Assembly (NCBI GenBank): GCA_019359505.1
Contig: JAHHHD010000005.1
Location: forward strand, 124,001 to 188,000
DNA: 64,000 nucleotides
Direction of reading: 5' to 3'
From: Drouetiella hepatica Uher 2000/2452
GTDB taxonomy: Bacteria > Cyanobacteriota > Cyanobacteriia > Elainellales > Elainellaceae
Made by a program: the position numbers and the translations under genes. Under the pieces are notes generated by a model. That model was not told the origin of the DNA, searched no databases, and saw only the letters and a list, made by a program, of their open reading frames with translations. Shown piece by piece: positions 52,799 through 59,867 of this stretch; the first letter of the stretch is position 1; each line of letters starts with the position of its first letter.

Positions 52799-52894
52799 TC
52801 GCGCTGCTTCGCCAATTTGCTCAGGATATTTTTGGTGGGGCGAGAAGCGCCCCACCAAAAATATCTCCGTCCTAATCGCCTTGGCGGTTGCTAC
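52799..52894 (+). repeat. Family A palindromic element, copy 5
   Basis: The flanks GTCGCC-like TTCGCCAATTTGCTCAGGAT and CGCCTTGGCGGTTGCTA are recognisable. The arms ATATTTTTGGTGGGGCG and their complement surround AGAAG. It begins 6 bp after the CBCR kinase stop and is the only candidate terminator of the sensory operon. Confidence 0.8.
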
Positions 52895-52918
52895 ATGATT
52901 CCCGCTGCCAACTTGAGC

Positions 52919-53707
52919 TTAGGCAGGACGAAACAGGTGAGAGTGGGAAGGACTATAGAGATGCGATCGCCCTTCCCCCGCTGCCGAAGCCTGCATTGCC
53001 GGACTAATCACGTACAGCGTGGTGCGCATCAGATCTTCCTGATGCGTCACAGCCGCCATCTGGCTCAGAGGCACAATCCGGATTTTCTCATCTGACCAGC
53101 CCAGCCGAAAACAGATGGCGATCGGCAAATCTGCCGGGTAATGCAGCAGCAGTTTGGCTTGAGCCGACTGCACATGCTTGGCGCTCAGGTAAAGACACAG
53201 ACTTGCCTGATGAGCCGCCAACGCCGAAAGCTCTTCGGCTTCGGGCACCTGCGTCCGTCCGCTGATCCGCGTCAAAATTAGGGTCTGTACCAATCCCGGC
53301 ACAGTCAGCTCTAGCTTAAGCTTTGCTGCCGCCAGCTGAAAGGCGCTGATGCCCGGAACCACCTCAAAGGAGATACCTGCTGCCGCCAGCATCTGCATCT
53401 GCTCATGCACGGCGCTATAGAGGCTCGGATCGCCTGAGTGGAGGCGAACGACGAGTTTTTGCGATCGCACCCGCTCCACCATCAGCGGCAAAATTTCCTC
53501 TAGAGTCTTGTCTGCCGTGGGAATTAGTTCTGCGTCCGGACGCGCCATCTGCAAAATTTCACGGGGCACCAGAGAGTCGGCAAACAAAATTACATCTGCC
53601 CGTACCAGCAGCTTTTGCGCTTTTACGGTCAACAGATCCGGATCACCGGGGCCAGCTCCAACAATGTATAGAGGCGGCACAAAATTTACTGACTCTAGCA
53701 ATGGCAT
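52919..53707 (-). CDS. cobM: Precorrin-4 C(11)-methyltransferase
   Basis: CobM/CbiF uses SAM to methylate C-11 in corrin ring (cobalamin) synthesis. The 262 residues show the tetrapyrrole-methylase pattern VPPLYIVGAGPGDPDLLTVKAQ, the ADVILFADSLVP segment, and the cofactor loop RLHSGDPSLYSAVHEQM, followed by VVPGISAFQLAAA and CLYLSAKH. No other cob or cbi gene is adjacent and no cobalamin riboswitch is visible upstream. It is convergent with the CBCR kinase gene, with a family A element between them. Confidence 0.93.
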   Translation of the reverse strand: MPLLESVNFVPPLYIVGAGPGDPDLLTVKAQKLLVRADVILFADSLVPREILQMARPDAELIPTADKTLEEILPLMVERVRSQKLVVRLHSGDPSLYSAVHEQMQMLAAAGISFEVVPGISAFQLAAAKLKLELTVPGLVQTLILTRISGRTQVPEAEELSALAAHQASLCLYLSAKHVQSAQAKLLLHYPADLPIAICFRLGWSDEKIRIVPLSQMAAVTHQEDLMRTTLYVISPAMQASAAGEGRSHLYSPSHSHLFRPA

Positions 53708-53857
53708 TTACGTAATCTCAACGACATGCTGATGTGGGCAATGATCGTTCTTAAACTAAAATCCGTAGAAACTTCTAAAATCCGGTAAGAAATTTAAAGG
53801 ATTCATGAATTGCCTAAGTGAATCCGGACATCTCCTGAATCTTGAGTAAAAGTGGAT

Positions 53858-53907
53858 GGTAGATGCACCCTGATTCAAGCCCCAGAGGAAACTCTGGGGT
53901 TTTTTTT
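53858..53907 (+). ncRNA. Candidate small RNA, copy 3 of 3
   Basis: The same 17-nt GGTAGATGCACCCTGAT as at 26190 and 26321 is followed by an unrelated hairpin, CCCCAGAG-GAAA-CTCTGGGG, and eight T. A TAAAAG box (53847-53852) sits at the same distance as in the other copies. It lies 25 bp beyond the convergent lgt stop and 150 bp upstream of cobM on the opposite strand. Confidence 0.65.
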
Positions 53908-53931
53908 CAACAAGAACCAGATGCCTTTTCC

Positions 53932-54849
53932 CTAAGTTTTATCAGAATCGGCGATCGCTCCACTCCTTCTCTCTTCATCTCTCGTCAGATCTGGCAAAGG
54001 GCGACGCAATCCATAAAGCCAGATCAGCCCGATTGTTCCAAGCGATACACCGATCAGGCTGATGGCTTGCGCAGTACGGATAGGACCAAACATTAAGCTA
54101 TCCATCCGCAGTCCTTCAATCCAAAACCGCCCCAAGCTATAGACAATGAGGTAAACCAAGAACAAAGTGCCAACTTTTGGGTGCATGACCGAATCTCCTT
54201 TGGCGCGCCGCAGTCCTCGAAAAAACAGCGTCATCAGCAGCACAAATACCCCCACATCCCAAAGCGACTCATACAGAAACGTGGGATGAAAGTAATCAAA
54301 CTGGGCGTATCCTGGCGGACGCTGAGCCGGGGGAATGTAGAGTCTCCAGGGTAAATCTGTTGGACGACCAAACGCCTCAGAGTTGAAGAAATTTCCCCAC
54401 CGTCCGATCGCTTGTCCCAAAATTAGAGAGGGCGCTACCAGATCGGCAAGCTGCCAGAAAGAAACTTTGTTCAGCCGCGAAAAAATCAGGGTGGCGATCG
54501 TCCCACCCAAAATTGCGCCATGAATCGCAATGCCGCCGTGCCAGATGGCAAAAATTTCTTCTGGACGCTGAGCATAGCTTTTCCACTCAAACGCCACGTA
54601 ATACAGCCGTGCCGCAGGAATGGCGGCTACCACCAGCCAAATCACCAGATCGCCAATCAAATCGGGGTTCACGCCGCGTCGCTTTGCCAGATAGGTGGAC
54701 AAGCTCACCCCAATCAGCACAGCAGAAGCAATGAGTAACCCGTACCATCGCAGAGTTAGAAATCCCCAATCCACCAGAATCGGCCCTGGAGAGGAGAATT
54801 GAGCCAGGAAGAAGGTCGGCAAAGCGGCGGATAAATAAGCTAAAAGCAA
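53932..54849 (-). CDS. lgt: Prolipoprotein diacylglyceryl transferase
   Basis: Lgt transfers diacylglycerol from phosphatidylglycerol to the lipobox cysteine of lipoproteins, at the plasma membrane. The 305 residues have about seven helices; conserved parts are [33 protein letters not shown] with its essential HGG and His, [18 protein letters not shown], and a C-terminal [15 protein letters not shown] slightly long C-terminal tail (about 280-305) is charged. It serves the several lipoproteins in this window, among others. It is not co-transcribed with them. Confidence 0.96.
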   Translation of the reverse strand: MLLAYLSAALPTFFLAQFSSPGPILVDWGFLTLRWYGLLIASAVLIGVSLSTYLAKRRGVNPDLIGDLVIWLVVAAIPAARLYYVAFEWKSYAQRPEEIFAIWHGGIAIHGAILGGTIATLIFSRLNKVSFWQLADLVAPSLILGQAIGRWGNFFNSEAFGRPTDLPWRLYIPPAQRPPGYAQFDYFHPTFLYESLWDVGVFVLLMTLFFRGLRRAKGDSVMHPKVGTLFLVYLIVYSLGRFWIEGLRMDSLMFGPIRTAQAISLIGVSLGTIGLIWLYGLRRPLPDLTRDEERRSGAIADSDKT

Positions 54850-54925
54850 TCTCTGAAACTCCCAAAAGCGCTAGCTGCGATCGCTTCTGATTGTATCTGT
54901 TTCTAACTGCATCGGTTTTTAACTG

Positions 54926-54995
54926 CGGTACGGCAACCGTCAAGGCAGTTAGGACAGGGATGTTTGTGATGGGGCGCGAAGCTCACACCACAAAA
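54926..54995 (-). repeat. Degenerate family A element
   Basis: TACGGCAACCGTCAAGGCAGTTAGGAC on the plus strand reflects an inverted family A right end with several substitutions. The hairpin (GTTTGTGATGGGGCGCGAAG...) has lost most of its pairing. The neighbouring 55041-55140 element is intact. Confidence 0.5.
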
Positions 54996-55040
54996 AAACA
55001 TTGCCTGAATGCTCAGCAGATCGCAAAGTCTTTCTATTTT

Positions 55041-55140
55041 CCCTAGAAGCTGGATTTCAAAGGCGCTCCGCGCCTTTGAAATCCAGCTTCTAGGGTTTTG
55101 TGGCGCACGGAGTGCGCCACAAAACCCTAATTTGAGATCT
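55041..55140. repeat. Family D double-hairpin element, copy 1
   Basis: Two perfect hairpins share a junction. The first (55041-55095, CCCTAGAAGCTGGATTTCAA..., loop TCC) is followed directly by the second (55093-55127, GGGTTTTGTGGCGCAC..., loop GGA) and then TAATTTGAGATCTATTGA. The same design recurs at 62358. It lies between the lgt start and the HEAT protein stop. Confidence 0.88.
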
Positions 55141-55180
55141 ATTGATGCTGCCTAACTGCTACAGCTTATGCCTGCCTCCT

Positions 55181-55864
55181 TTAGGCTTCACTCACGCCCT
55201 CTTCCTTCAATCGCTTCAGTGAAAGCCGAGCAGACTCCGACACGTGAGAATGGCTATCTTTTTCTAAATATCTCAGCGCCGAGAGACTCTTGGGAACGGG
55301 CAGGTTGCCTAGGGCTTCAGCAAGACGCTGGCGCACCAGCCAATCCTCAGACTGAACGAAGCGCAGAATTTGCTCAACGGCTGATGTATCTCTAATCTCG
55401 CCGATCGCCGCGATCGCCGCCTGCTGCAGAACCACCTCTTGGCTGTCTAAAGCCTGTACTAAGACATCATGGGCACGTGGATCTTTGAGGTTGCCCAAAG
55501 ACACCGCAGCACTGAAGCGCACCAGCCAATCTGTATCCTCGTAGAAAGCCCGCGACAGCGGCTCAAAGGCGCGCAAATCTTCTAAATAGCCTAGGGCACC
55601 CGCCGCATCGGCACGAATGCCATAATCTGGGTCAGCTTCCAGCAGGTTGACGAGAATCGGGTAACAGTCTGCCGTTGGCTTTAGCCCTAAAGCAAACACC
55701 GCCATTGAGCGAATTTGCAGATTTTCATCCTGTAAAACTTTTTTGATCAGGGGGACGGCATCCTCAGCAGACACATTTCTGAGGGAAGCTAGAGCCACCA
55801 TGCGATCGCGGGAGTTTTCGCTCTCTAGCTGGGCGGCAATTTGCTCTAGGCTCAATTGGCTCAT
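55181..55864 (-). CDS. HEAT-repeat protein, NblB-like
   Basis: The 227-residue protein is built of about six PBS-lyase HEAT repeats (DRMVALASLRNV, LQIRSMAVFALG, YGIRADAAGALG, WLVRFSAAVSLGNL, VVLQQAAIAAIGEI, WLVRQRLAEALGNL). Size and repeat spacing match the cyanobacterial NblB group, needed for phycobilisome breakdown under nutrient stress; phycobilin lyases of the CpcE/F kind share the repeats but differ in length. No phycobiliprotein genes are adjacent. The NblB assignment is probable, not certain. Confidence 0.75.
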   Translation of the reverse strand: MSQLSLEQIAAQLESENSRDRMVALASLRNVSAEDAVPLIKKVLQDENLQIRSMAVFALGLKPTADCYPILVNLLEADPDYGIRADAAGALGYLEDLRAFEPLSRAFYEDTDWLVRFSAAVSLGNLKDPRAHDVLVQALDSQEVVLQQAAIAAIGEIRDTSAVEQILRFVQSEDWLVRQRLAEALGNLPVPKSLSALRYLEKDSHSHVSESARLSLKRLKEEGVSEA

Positions 55865-55941
55865 GAGAAATCTTTACATAATTTTACATTCCTCTTAATT
55901 ATACTCTCCGAGTTTTGATTATCCCCAGGGCGATTCTTTGG

Positions 55942-56021
55942 GTTAGCGCTCTGGCTAGTTAACGCTCTGGCTAGTTAACGCTCTGGCTAGTTAACGCTCT
56001 GGCTAGTTAACGCTCTGCTAG
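55942..56021. repeat. 16-bp tandem repeat, five units
   Basis: Five head-to-tail copies of GTTAACGCTCTGGCTA occur (first unit GTTAGCGC..., last unit GTTAACGCTCTGCTAG). The last unit supplies the stop codon and final residues of the convergent-side GNAT gene. There are no spacers, so this is not CRISPR. Confidence 0.9.
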
Positions 56022-56504
56022 CGCCGCGATCGCCGCTCCGGTGACGCGACAAATCCGCCAGTCGGGCAAAACTGTGGCGCCCATGCGCTCATAGAAGCCG
56101 ATCGCAGGCTGATTCCAATCCAAGACGCTCCATTCCAGTCGTCCACAGTCTCGCGCGATTGCCAGCTTCGCCAAATAGGCTAACAGCGCTTTGCCAATGC
56201 CTTGACTGCGGTATTCCGGCAAGATGAATAGGTCTTCTAAATAAATCCCTGGCTTGGTCAAAAAAGTTGAGTAGTTGGTAAAAAATAGGGCAAAGCCGAT
56301 GGGCTGTTTAGCTGATGCTGAAAATGCCAGGATTGCCTCAATGCAGGGACGATCGCCAAACAAATGCTCGTGCAGCAACGCCTGACTGCCCGTCACTTGA
56401 TCGGTCAATTTCTCATAGTCTGCCAATGCCTTAATTAAGCTAAACAGCGTCGGCACATCGTCGGGTTGGGCAGGTCGCAGCGTGAAAGTAGGGGTATCCA
56501 GCAT
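56007..56504 (-). CDS. GNAT family N-acetyltransferase
   Basis: This 165-residue acetyltransferase resembles spermidine/diamine acetyltransferase-type GNATs. Features are TLRPAQPDDVPTLFSLIKAL, FTNYSTFLTKPGIYLEDLFI, the acetyl-CoA loop LPEYRSQGIGKALLAYLAKLA, and LEWSVLDWNQPAIGFYERMGA. Substrate is probably a small amine or amino compound. The C-terminal residues and stop are encoded by the last unit of the tandem repeat, so length variation of the repeat could change the protein end. Confidence 0.88.
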   Translation of the reverse strand: MLDTPTFTLRPAQPDDVPTLFSLIKALADYEKLTDQVTGSQALLHEHLFGDRPCIEAILAFSASAKQPIGFALFFTNYSTFLTKPGIYLEDLFILPEYRSQGIGKALLAYLAKLAIARDCGRLEWSVLDWNQPAIGFYERMGATVLPDWRICRVTGAAIAALAER

Positions 56505-56622
56505 GAAAAGCCTCTCAAAAGTTTTTTGAGATTATCACAGGAAACTCGTTTACAGAACTATCACCAATCGGGATCAATTTGAGATAATGCAATCAGCCCA
56601 TTTTTTCTTGCTGGGAGTTTTT

Positions 56623-57318
56623 ATGATCACCCTTCGCCAACAGTTAGATGCGATCGTTGCCCAAAAGCACTTGCTGACGCATCCGTTTTACCAAGCCTGG
56701 ACGGAAGGCAAGCTAACGCGTGACCATCTCAGACATTACGCTGAGCAGTATTTTCATCATGTGCTGGCGTTTCCGACTTACATCAGCGCCGTTCATTACA
56801 ACACGCCCCATCTGACCGTACGGCAAGAAATTCTAGAGAATCTTGTCGGTGAAGAGCAGGGCGAGAAAAACCATCCGGCGCTATGGCGGAATTTTGCGAT
56901 CGCGCTAGGCAGCACCCCTGAGCTAGAGGCTACGCCGCAGATTGAAACTACGGCTGAGCTGATTTCCACCTTCCGCCACCTTTGCTTGAACTCACCTTTT
57001 TATGCGGGTCTGGCAGCGCTTTATGTCTATGAATCGCAAATCCCTGAAGTTGCTGCTGTCAAAATTGATGGCCTGAAGCGCTTCTATGGCATGGAAAATC
57101 CTGCTGACTACGAGTTCTTTAGCGTCCATCAGGTGGCAGATGTTTACCACGCTGAATCAACTGCAACCCTGATCGAATCTTTTGCGCAGACAGAACAGCA
57201 GCAGACTGAAGTTCTGGAAGTCGCGGCAACAGCAGCCAATACGCTGTGGAAGTTTCTAGATGGTGTGTTTGAAACCTACTGTCAGGATGTTCAAGATCGA
57301 GAGATGGCTACCCTGTAG
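56623..57318 (+). CDS. CADD/PqqC-like heme-oxygenase-fold protein
   Basis: The 231-residue helical protein matches the PqqC/TenA-like group named for chlamydial CADD. Features are QKHLLTHPFYQAWTEGKLT, HYAEQYFHHVLAFPTYISAVH, GEEQGEKNHPALWRNFA, LYVYESQIPEVAAVKIDGL and VHQVADVYHAES. The metal-ligand set of His and Glu residues is present. CADD-type proteins make p-aminobenzoate for folate by an unusual self-sacrificing oxygenase route, and some cyanobacteria may use this. I chose the ATG at 56623 with GGGAG seven bases upstream. Confidence 0.85.
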   Translation: MITLRQQLDAIVAQKHLLTHPFYQAWTEGKLTRDHLRHYAEQYFHHVLAFPTYISAVHYNTPHLTVRQEILENLVGEEQGEKNHPALWRNFAIALGSTPELEATPQIETTAELISTFRHLCLNSPFYAGLAALYVYESQIPEVAAVKIDGLKRFYGMENPADYEFFSVHQVADVYHAESTATLIESFAQTEQQQTEVLEVAATAANTLWKFLDGVFETYCQDVQDREMATL

Positions 57319-57439
57319 GCGATCGTCTCATTGACTTTGCAATTTTACGTTGCGATCGATTAGCATTCGGGCAAGGAGTTCTAGTAGAACACTTTTGTCC
57401 GAGTGCTTTTCTTTAAGCAGTCTTCTACAAAAGCTTCCC

Positions 57440-58603
57440 CTAGCGCAGCCATGTTTTTAGGCGGGCAGCTACCTGCGGGCGGCGCAGTTTACGCATGGCT
57501 TTAGTCTGGATCTGCCGCACTCTTTCACGCGAAAGGTTAAAGATACCGCCCACTTCTTCCAAGGTGTGGGTTTCGCCTGTGGTCAGACCATAGCGGAGCG
57601 CCATAATATCTCTTTCACGCTCAGTCAGCACTTCACCCAAAACCGCGTAGATCTCTTGACGCATCATCGTTTCACTCATCTGAGCTTCAGGCGACTGCGT
57701 GCTGTGATCCTCTAGCAGCTCCATGAGTTCAGTGTCTTCGCCTTTGCCGACGCGGTGATTGAGGGAGAGCGATCGCCGTCGTACCTGTTGCAGGTTCCGG
57801 AGTTGCTCAGCTGTCATATCCAGCGACGCAGCTAATTCATCCTCAGTTGGGTTACGGTTGAGGTCTTTGCGTAGTTCCCGATGGGCTTTCTTCAGCTTAT
57901 TCAGCTTTTCGACAATGTGAATCGGCAGACGAATCGTGCGGGCATCGTTAGCGATCGTTCGGGTGATACCTTGACGAATCCACCAGTAGGCATAGGTGGA
58001 AAACTTATATCCCTTGTCTGGATCAAACTTTTCGGTAGCGCGGTTTAGCCCTAGTGCCCCTTCTTGGATCAAATCCAGGAACGGGACGCCGCGATTGAGA
58101 TAGCGTTTGGCGATCGACACCACCAGCCGCAGATTTGAGCGAATCATTTTCCGCTTGGCGACACGGCTAAGATAGAGCCGATGCTCTAGCTGCCGCTCGT
58201 TAAGTTCCAGAGCTTTAGCCAGATCGGCTTTAATGGGAGGGCGATCGAGTTCTTGCGCAAGACGTTCTCGAAGTCTTTCAATTTCAGCGAGAAACTTGAC
58301 GCGACGGGCAAGCTCAACCTCTTCGTCTGCTTTCAGGAGCGGATATCGCGCCATTTCTTTAAAGAACGCGCCTACTGCATCATCTGTAATTGTTTTTCGG
58401 TAGCCTGAATCTCGGCTTGCCATTAAGTCTGCAAGTTCGCTATCTAAGCCAAACTCTGCCATGACACCCATATCGCTATCAGTGCGATCGCCTGAGTTGC
58501 GATTGCCCTGAAAATCTGAATCAGATAGGTTAAACAAATTGTCTTCAGACAAAGACATCAAGTGAACCGGATCTGTTGAATCTATGAGGGAATTACTTTT
58601 CAT
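57440..58603 (-). CDS. Group 1/2 sigma-70 RNA polymerase sigma factor
   Basis: The 387 residues contain sigma region 1.2 (DDAVGAFFKEMARYPLLKADEEVELARRV), region 2 (SNLRLVVSIAKRYLNRGVPFLDLIQEGALGL, YKFSTYAYWWIRQGITRTI), region 3 and region 4 (LTERERDIMALRYGL, LEEVGGIFNLSRERVRQIQ). It recognises typical -35/-10 promoters. The N-terminal region 1.1 is short, and the C-terminus LRRPQVAARLKTWLR differs from the primary SigA ending I know (LRHPNR..), so a group 2 factor, perhaps SigC-like, is favoured. Internal Met at residue 16 could be the start. A 1.26-kb non-coding region precedes it. Confidence 0.9.
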   Translation of the reverse strand: MKSNSLIDSTDPVHLMSLSEDNLFNLSDSDFQGNRNSGDRTDSDMGVMAEFGLDSELADLMASRDSGYRKTITDDAVGAFFKEMARYPLLKADEEVELARRVKFLAEIERLRERLAQELDRPPIKADLAKALELNERQLEHRLYLSRVAKRKMIRSNLRLVVSIAKRYLNRGVPFLDLIQEGALGLNRATEKFDPDKGYKFSTYAYWWIRQGITRTIANDARTIRLPIHIVEKLNKLKKAHRELRKDLNRNPTEDELAASLDMTAEQLRNLQQVRRRSLSLNHRVGKGEDTELMELLEDHSTQSPEAQMSETMMRQEIYAVLGEVLTERERDIMALRYGLTTGETHTLEEVGGIFNLSRERVRQIQTKAMRKLRRPQVAARLKTWLR

Positions 58604-59867
58604 TTTCTACAGTTTTACGATTGTTAATAATGTTCGTTGAGCAGTTATAAAGACTAGGTTGCGCCCTGTAGCCGATCGATTGCTATCGAATTGCTAATAA
58701 GTAAACAGATAATCAATAAACTGTCAATGAGCTGTTAATCAAAATATCAGGAACACACCGCGGAATTTAGCACAGGGCTGTCTGGAATTACTTGCAAAAA
58801 CTTAAATCACTGAATTTCTTTAGAATTGTTTGCCTAAAAATCTGACGCACACCTGAAGTCCTAATCAATCCATTCAAATAAAACGTCCCATGCCTAAAGC
58901 AGCCTGATGTTCAGCCTTTGAACCCAAGCATTATCCAGTTGAGTATCTCAACTCTATCTTCAGACAATTCACTTGCTAGACTTAGCGTTCGTTGACGATT
59001 TTTCAAAGATCAACATACTTAAGCCAGCCTAAAAGTTGGCTTAAGTGAACCTCGTCTAGCCTCTGGTTGAACCCACAGATTTAACTGCTCTCAAACGAGA
59101 TGTGCAGCTGAAATAAGTCAATAAAACGCCATCCCCGACTGACCTAATGGGATCACGAGTTGATTAGTTCTGATATGCCCTAAGTAACCTTGTCATGCCC
59201 TAAATACTTCAGCCTTCGGTAATCCAGCTAAAGAGTAATGCATCATTCCATTAAATGCAATCTATCTGAGATAGAAATGCAAATTGGATTGACTTATCCC
59301 TTCAATTTGCCAGAAGCCATGGCTTGCACTGCTTGAGCAAATCCTAATTTCGGCTGTGTTAGCCAAAACAGCATTTATAATGTAGCAGCGCATAGCCAAA
59401 TGTCAGAGAGAAGAACTTCCATCTTGGAAGCAGCACTCCTTCAAAGAGCAAAGCTTTGCAACCTGTAACCGTGCAGGAACACCTGATCTCATTTCCATCG
59501 TTTCATCTTTGCTAACTCTGTCAAAAGCTGAAAGACAGAAAGCAGAGGTGAAAAACAGAATAGTGAGGTAATGAAGATTATCCACATCATCAGCCGATCG
59601 TCTAGAGAAATTAACTTAACTTAACCATGCCTTGGCAAAATCAACCTGGCAGTTGTGGCAAAGACAGGCTACACTCTTGGGACATTAACGATCGATCGAA
59701 TGTACTCATTCTCCTGACAGCTATTGCATTCGCCCAATTCGCCAGCTTTGACCTCCGATTTTGATCCACGGTCTTGATTCAAGATGTATTTTGATTCGCT
59801 AGTTCTGACTCACCGCTCTTCAACGCACATTTCGCCGATCGCTGCCGAACCCGATCGCGCTTATCCT
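58604..59867. other. 1.26-kb non-coding region between sigma factor and priA
   Basis: This is the longest gene-free stretch in the window. It is divergent: the sigma gene reads left, priA right. It contains the inverted repeat at 59017-59046 and a TATAAT (59377-59382) with no good -35. I found no RNA gene or convincing protein; a 60-codon frame at 59403-59585 lacks support. A long regulated leader for the sigma factor is one explanation. Confidence 0.5.
59017..59046. repeat. Perfect inverted repeat in sigma factor upstream region
   Basis: ACTTAAGCCA and TGGCTTAAGT are separated by 10 nt. There is no T run on either side, so this is not an obvious terminator. It may be a regulator site or an RNA hairpin in the sigma factor leader, 414 bp upstream of that start codon. 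Confidence 0.7.

Noticed and set aside
53708-53857. Cobalamin riboswitch upstream of cobM
   Set aside because: I looked for the B12-box GCCACTG-type core and multi-stem layout in the cobM leader and found neither.
55942-56021. Possible CRISPR array
   Set aside because: The 16-bp units are contiguous without spacers, and no cas genes exist in the window.
59403-59585. 60-codon minus-strand ORF with a hydrophobic start
   Set aside because: There is no Shine-Dalgarno sequence, no recognisable features beyond one short hydrophobic stretch, and a long non-coding context.
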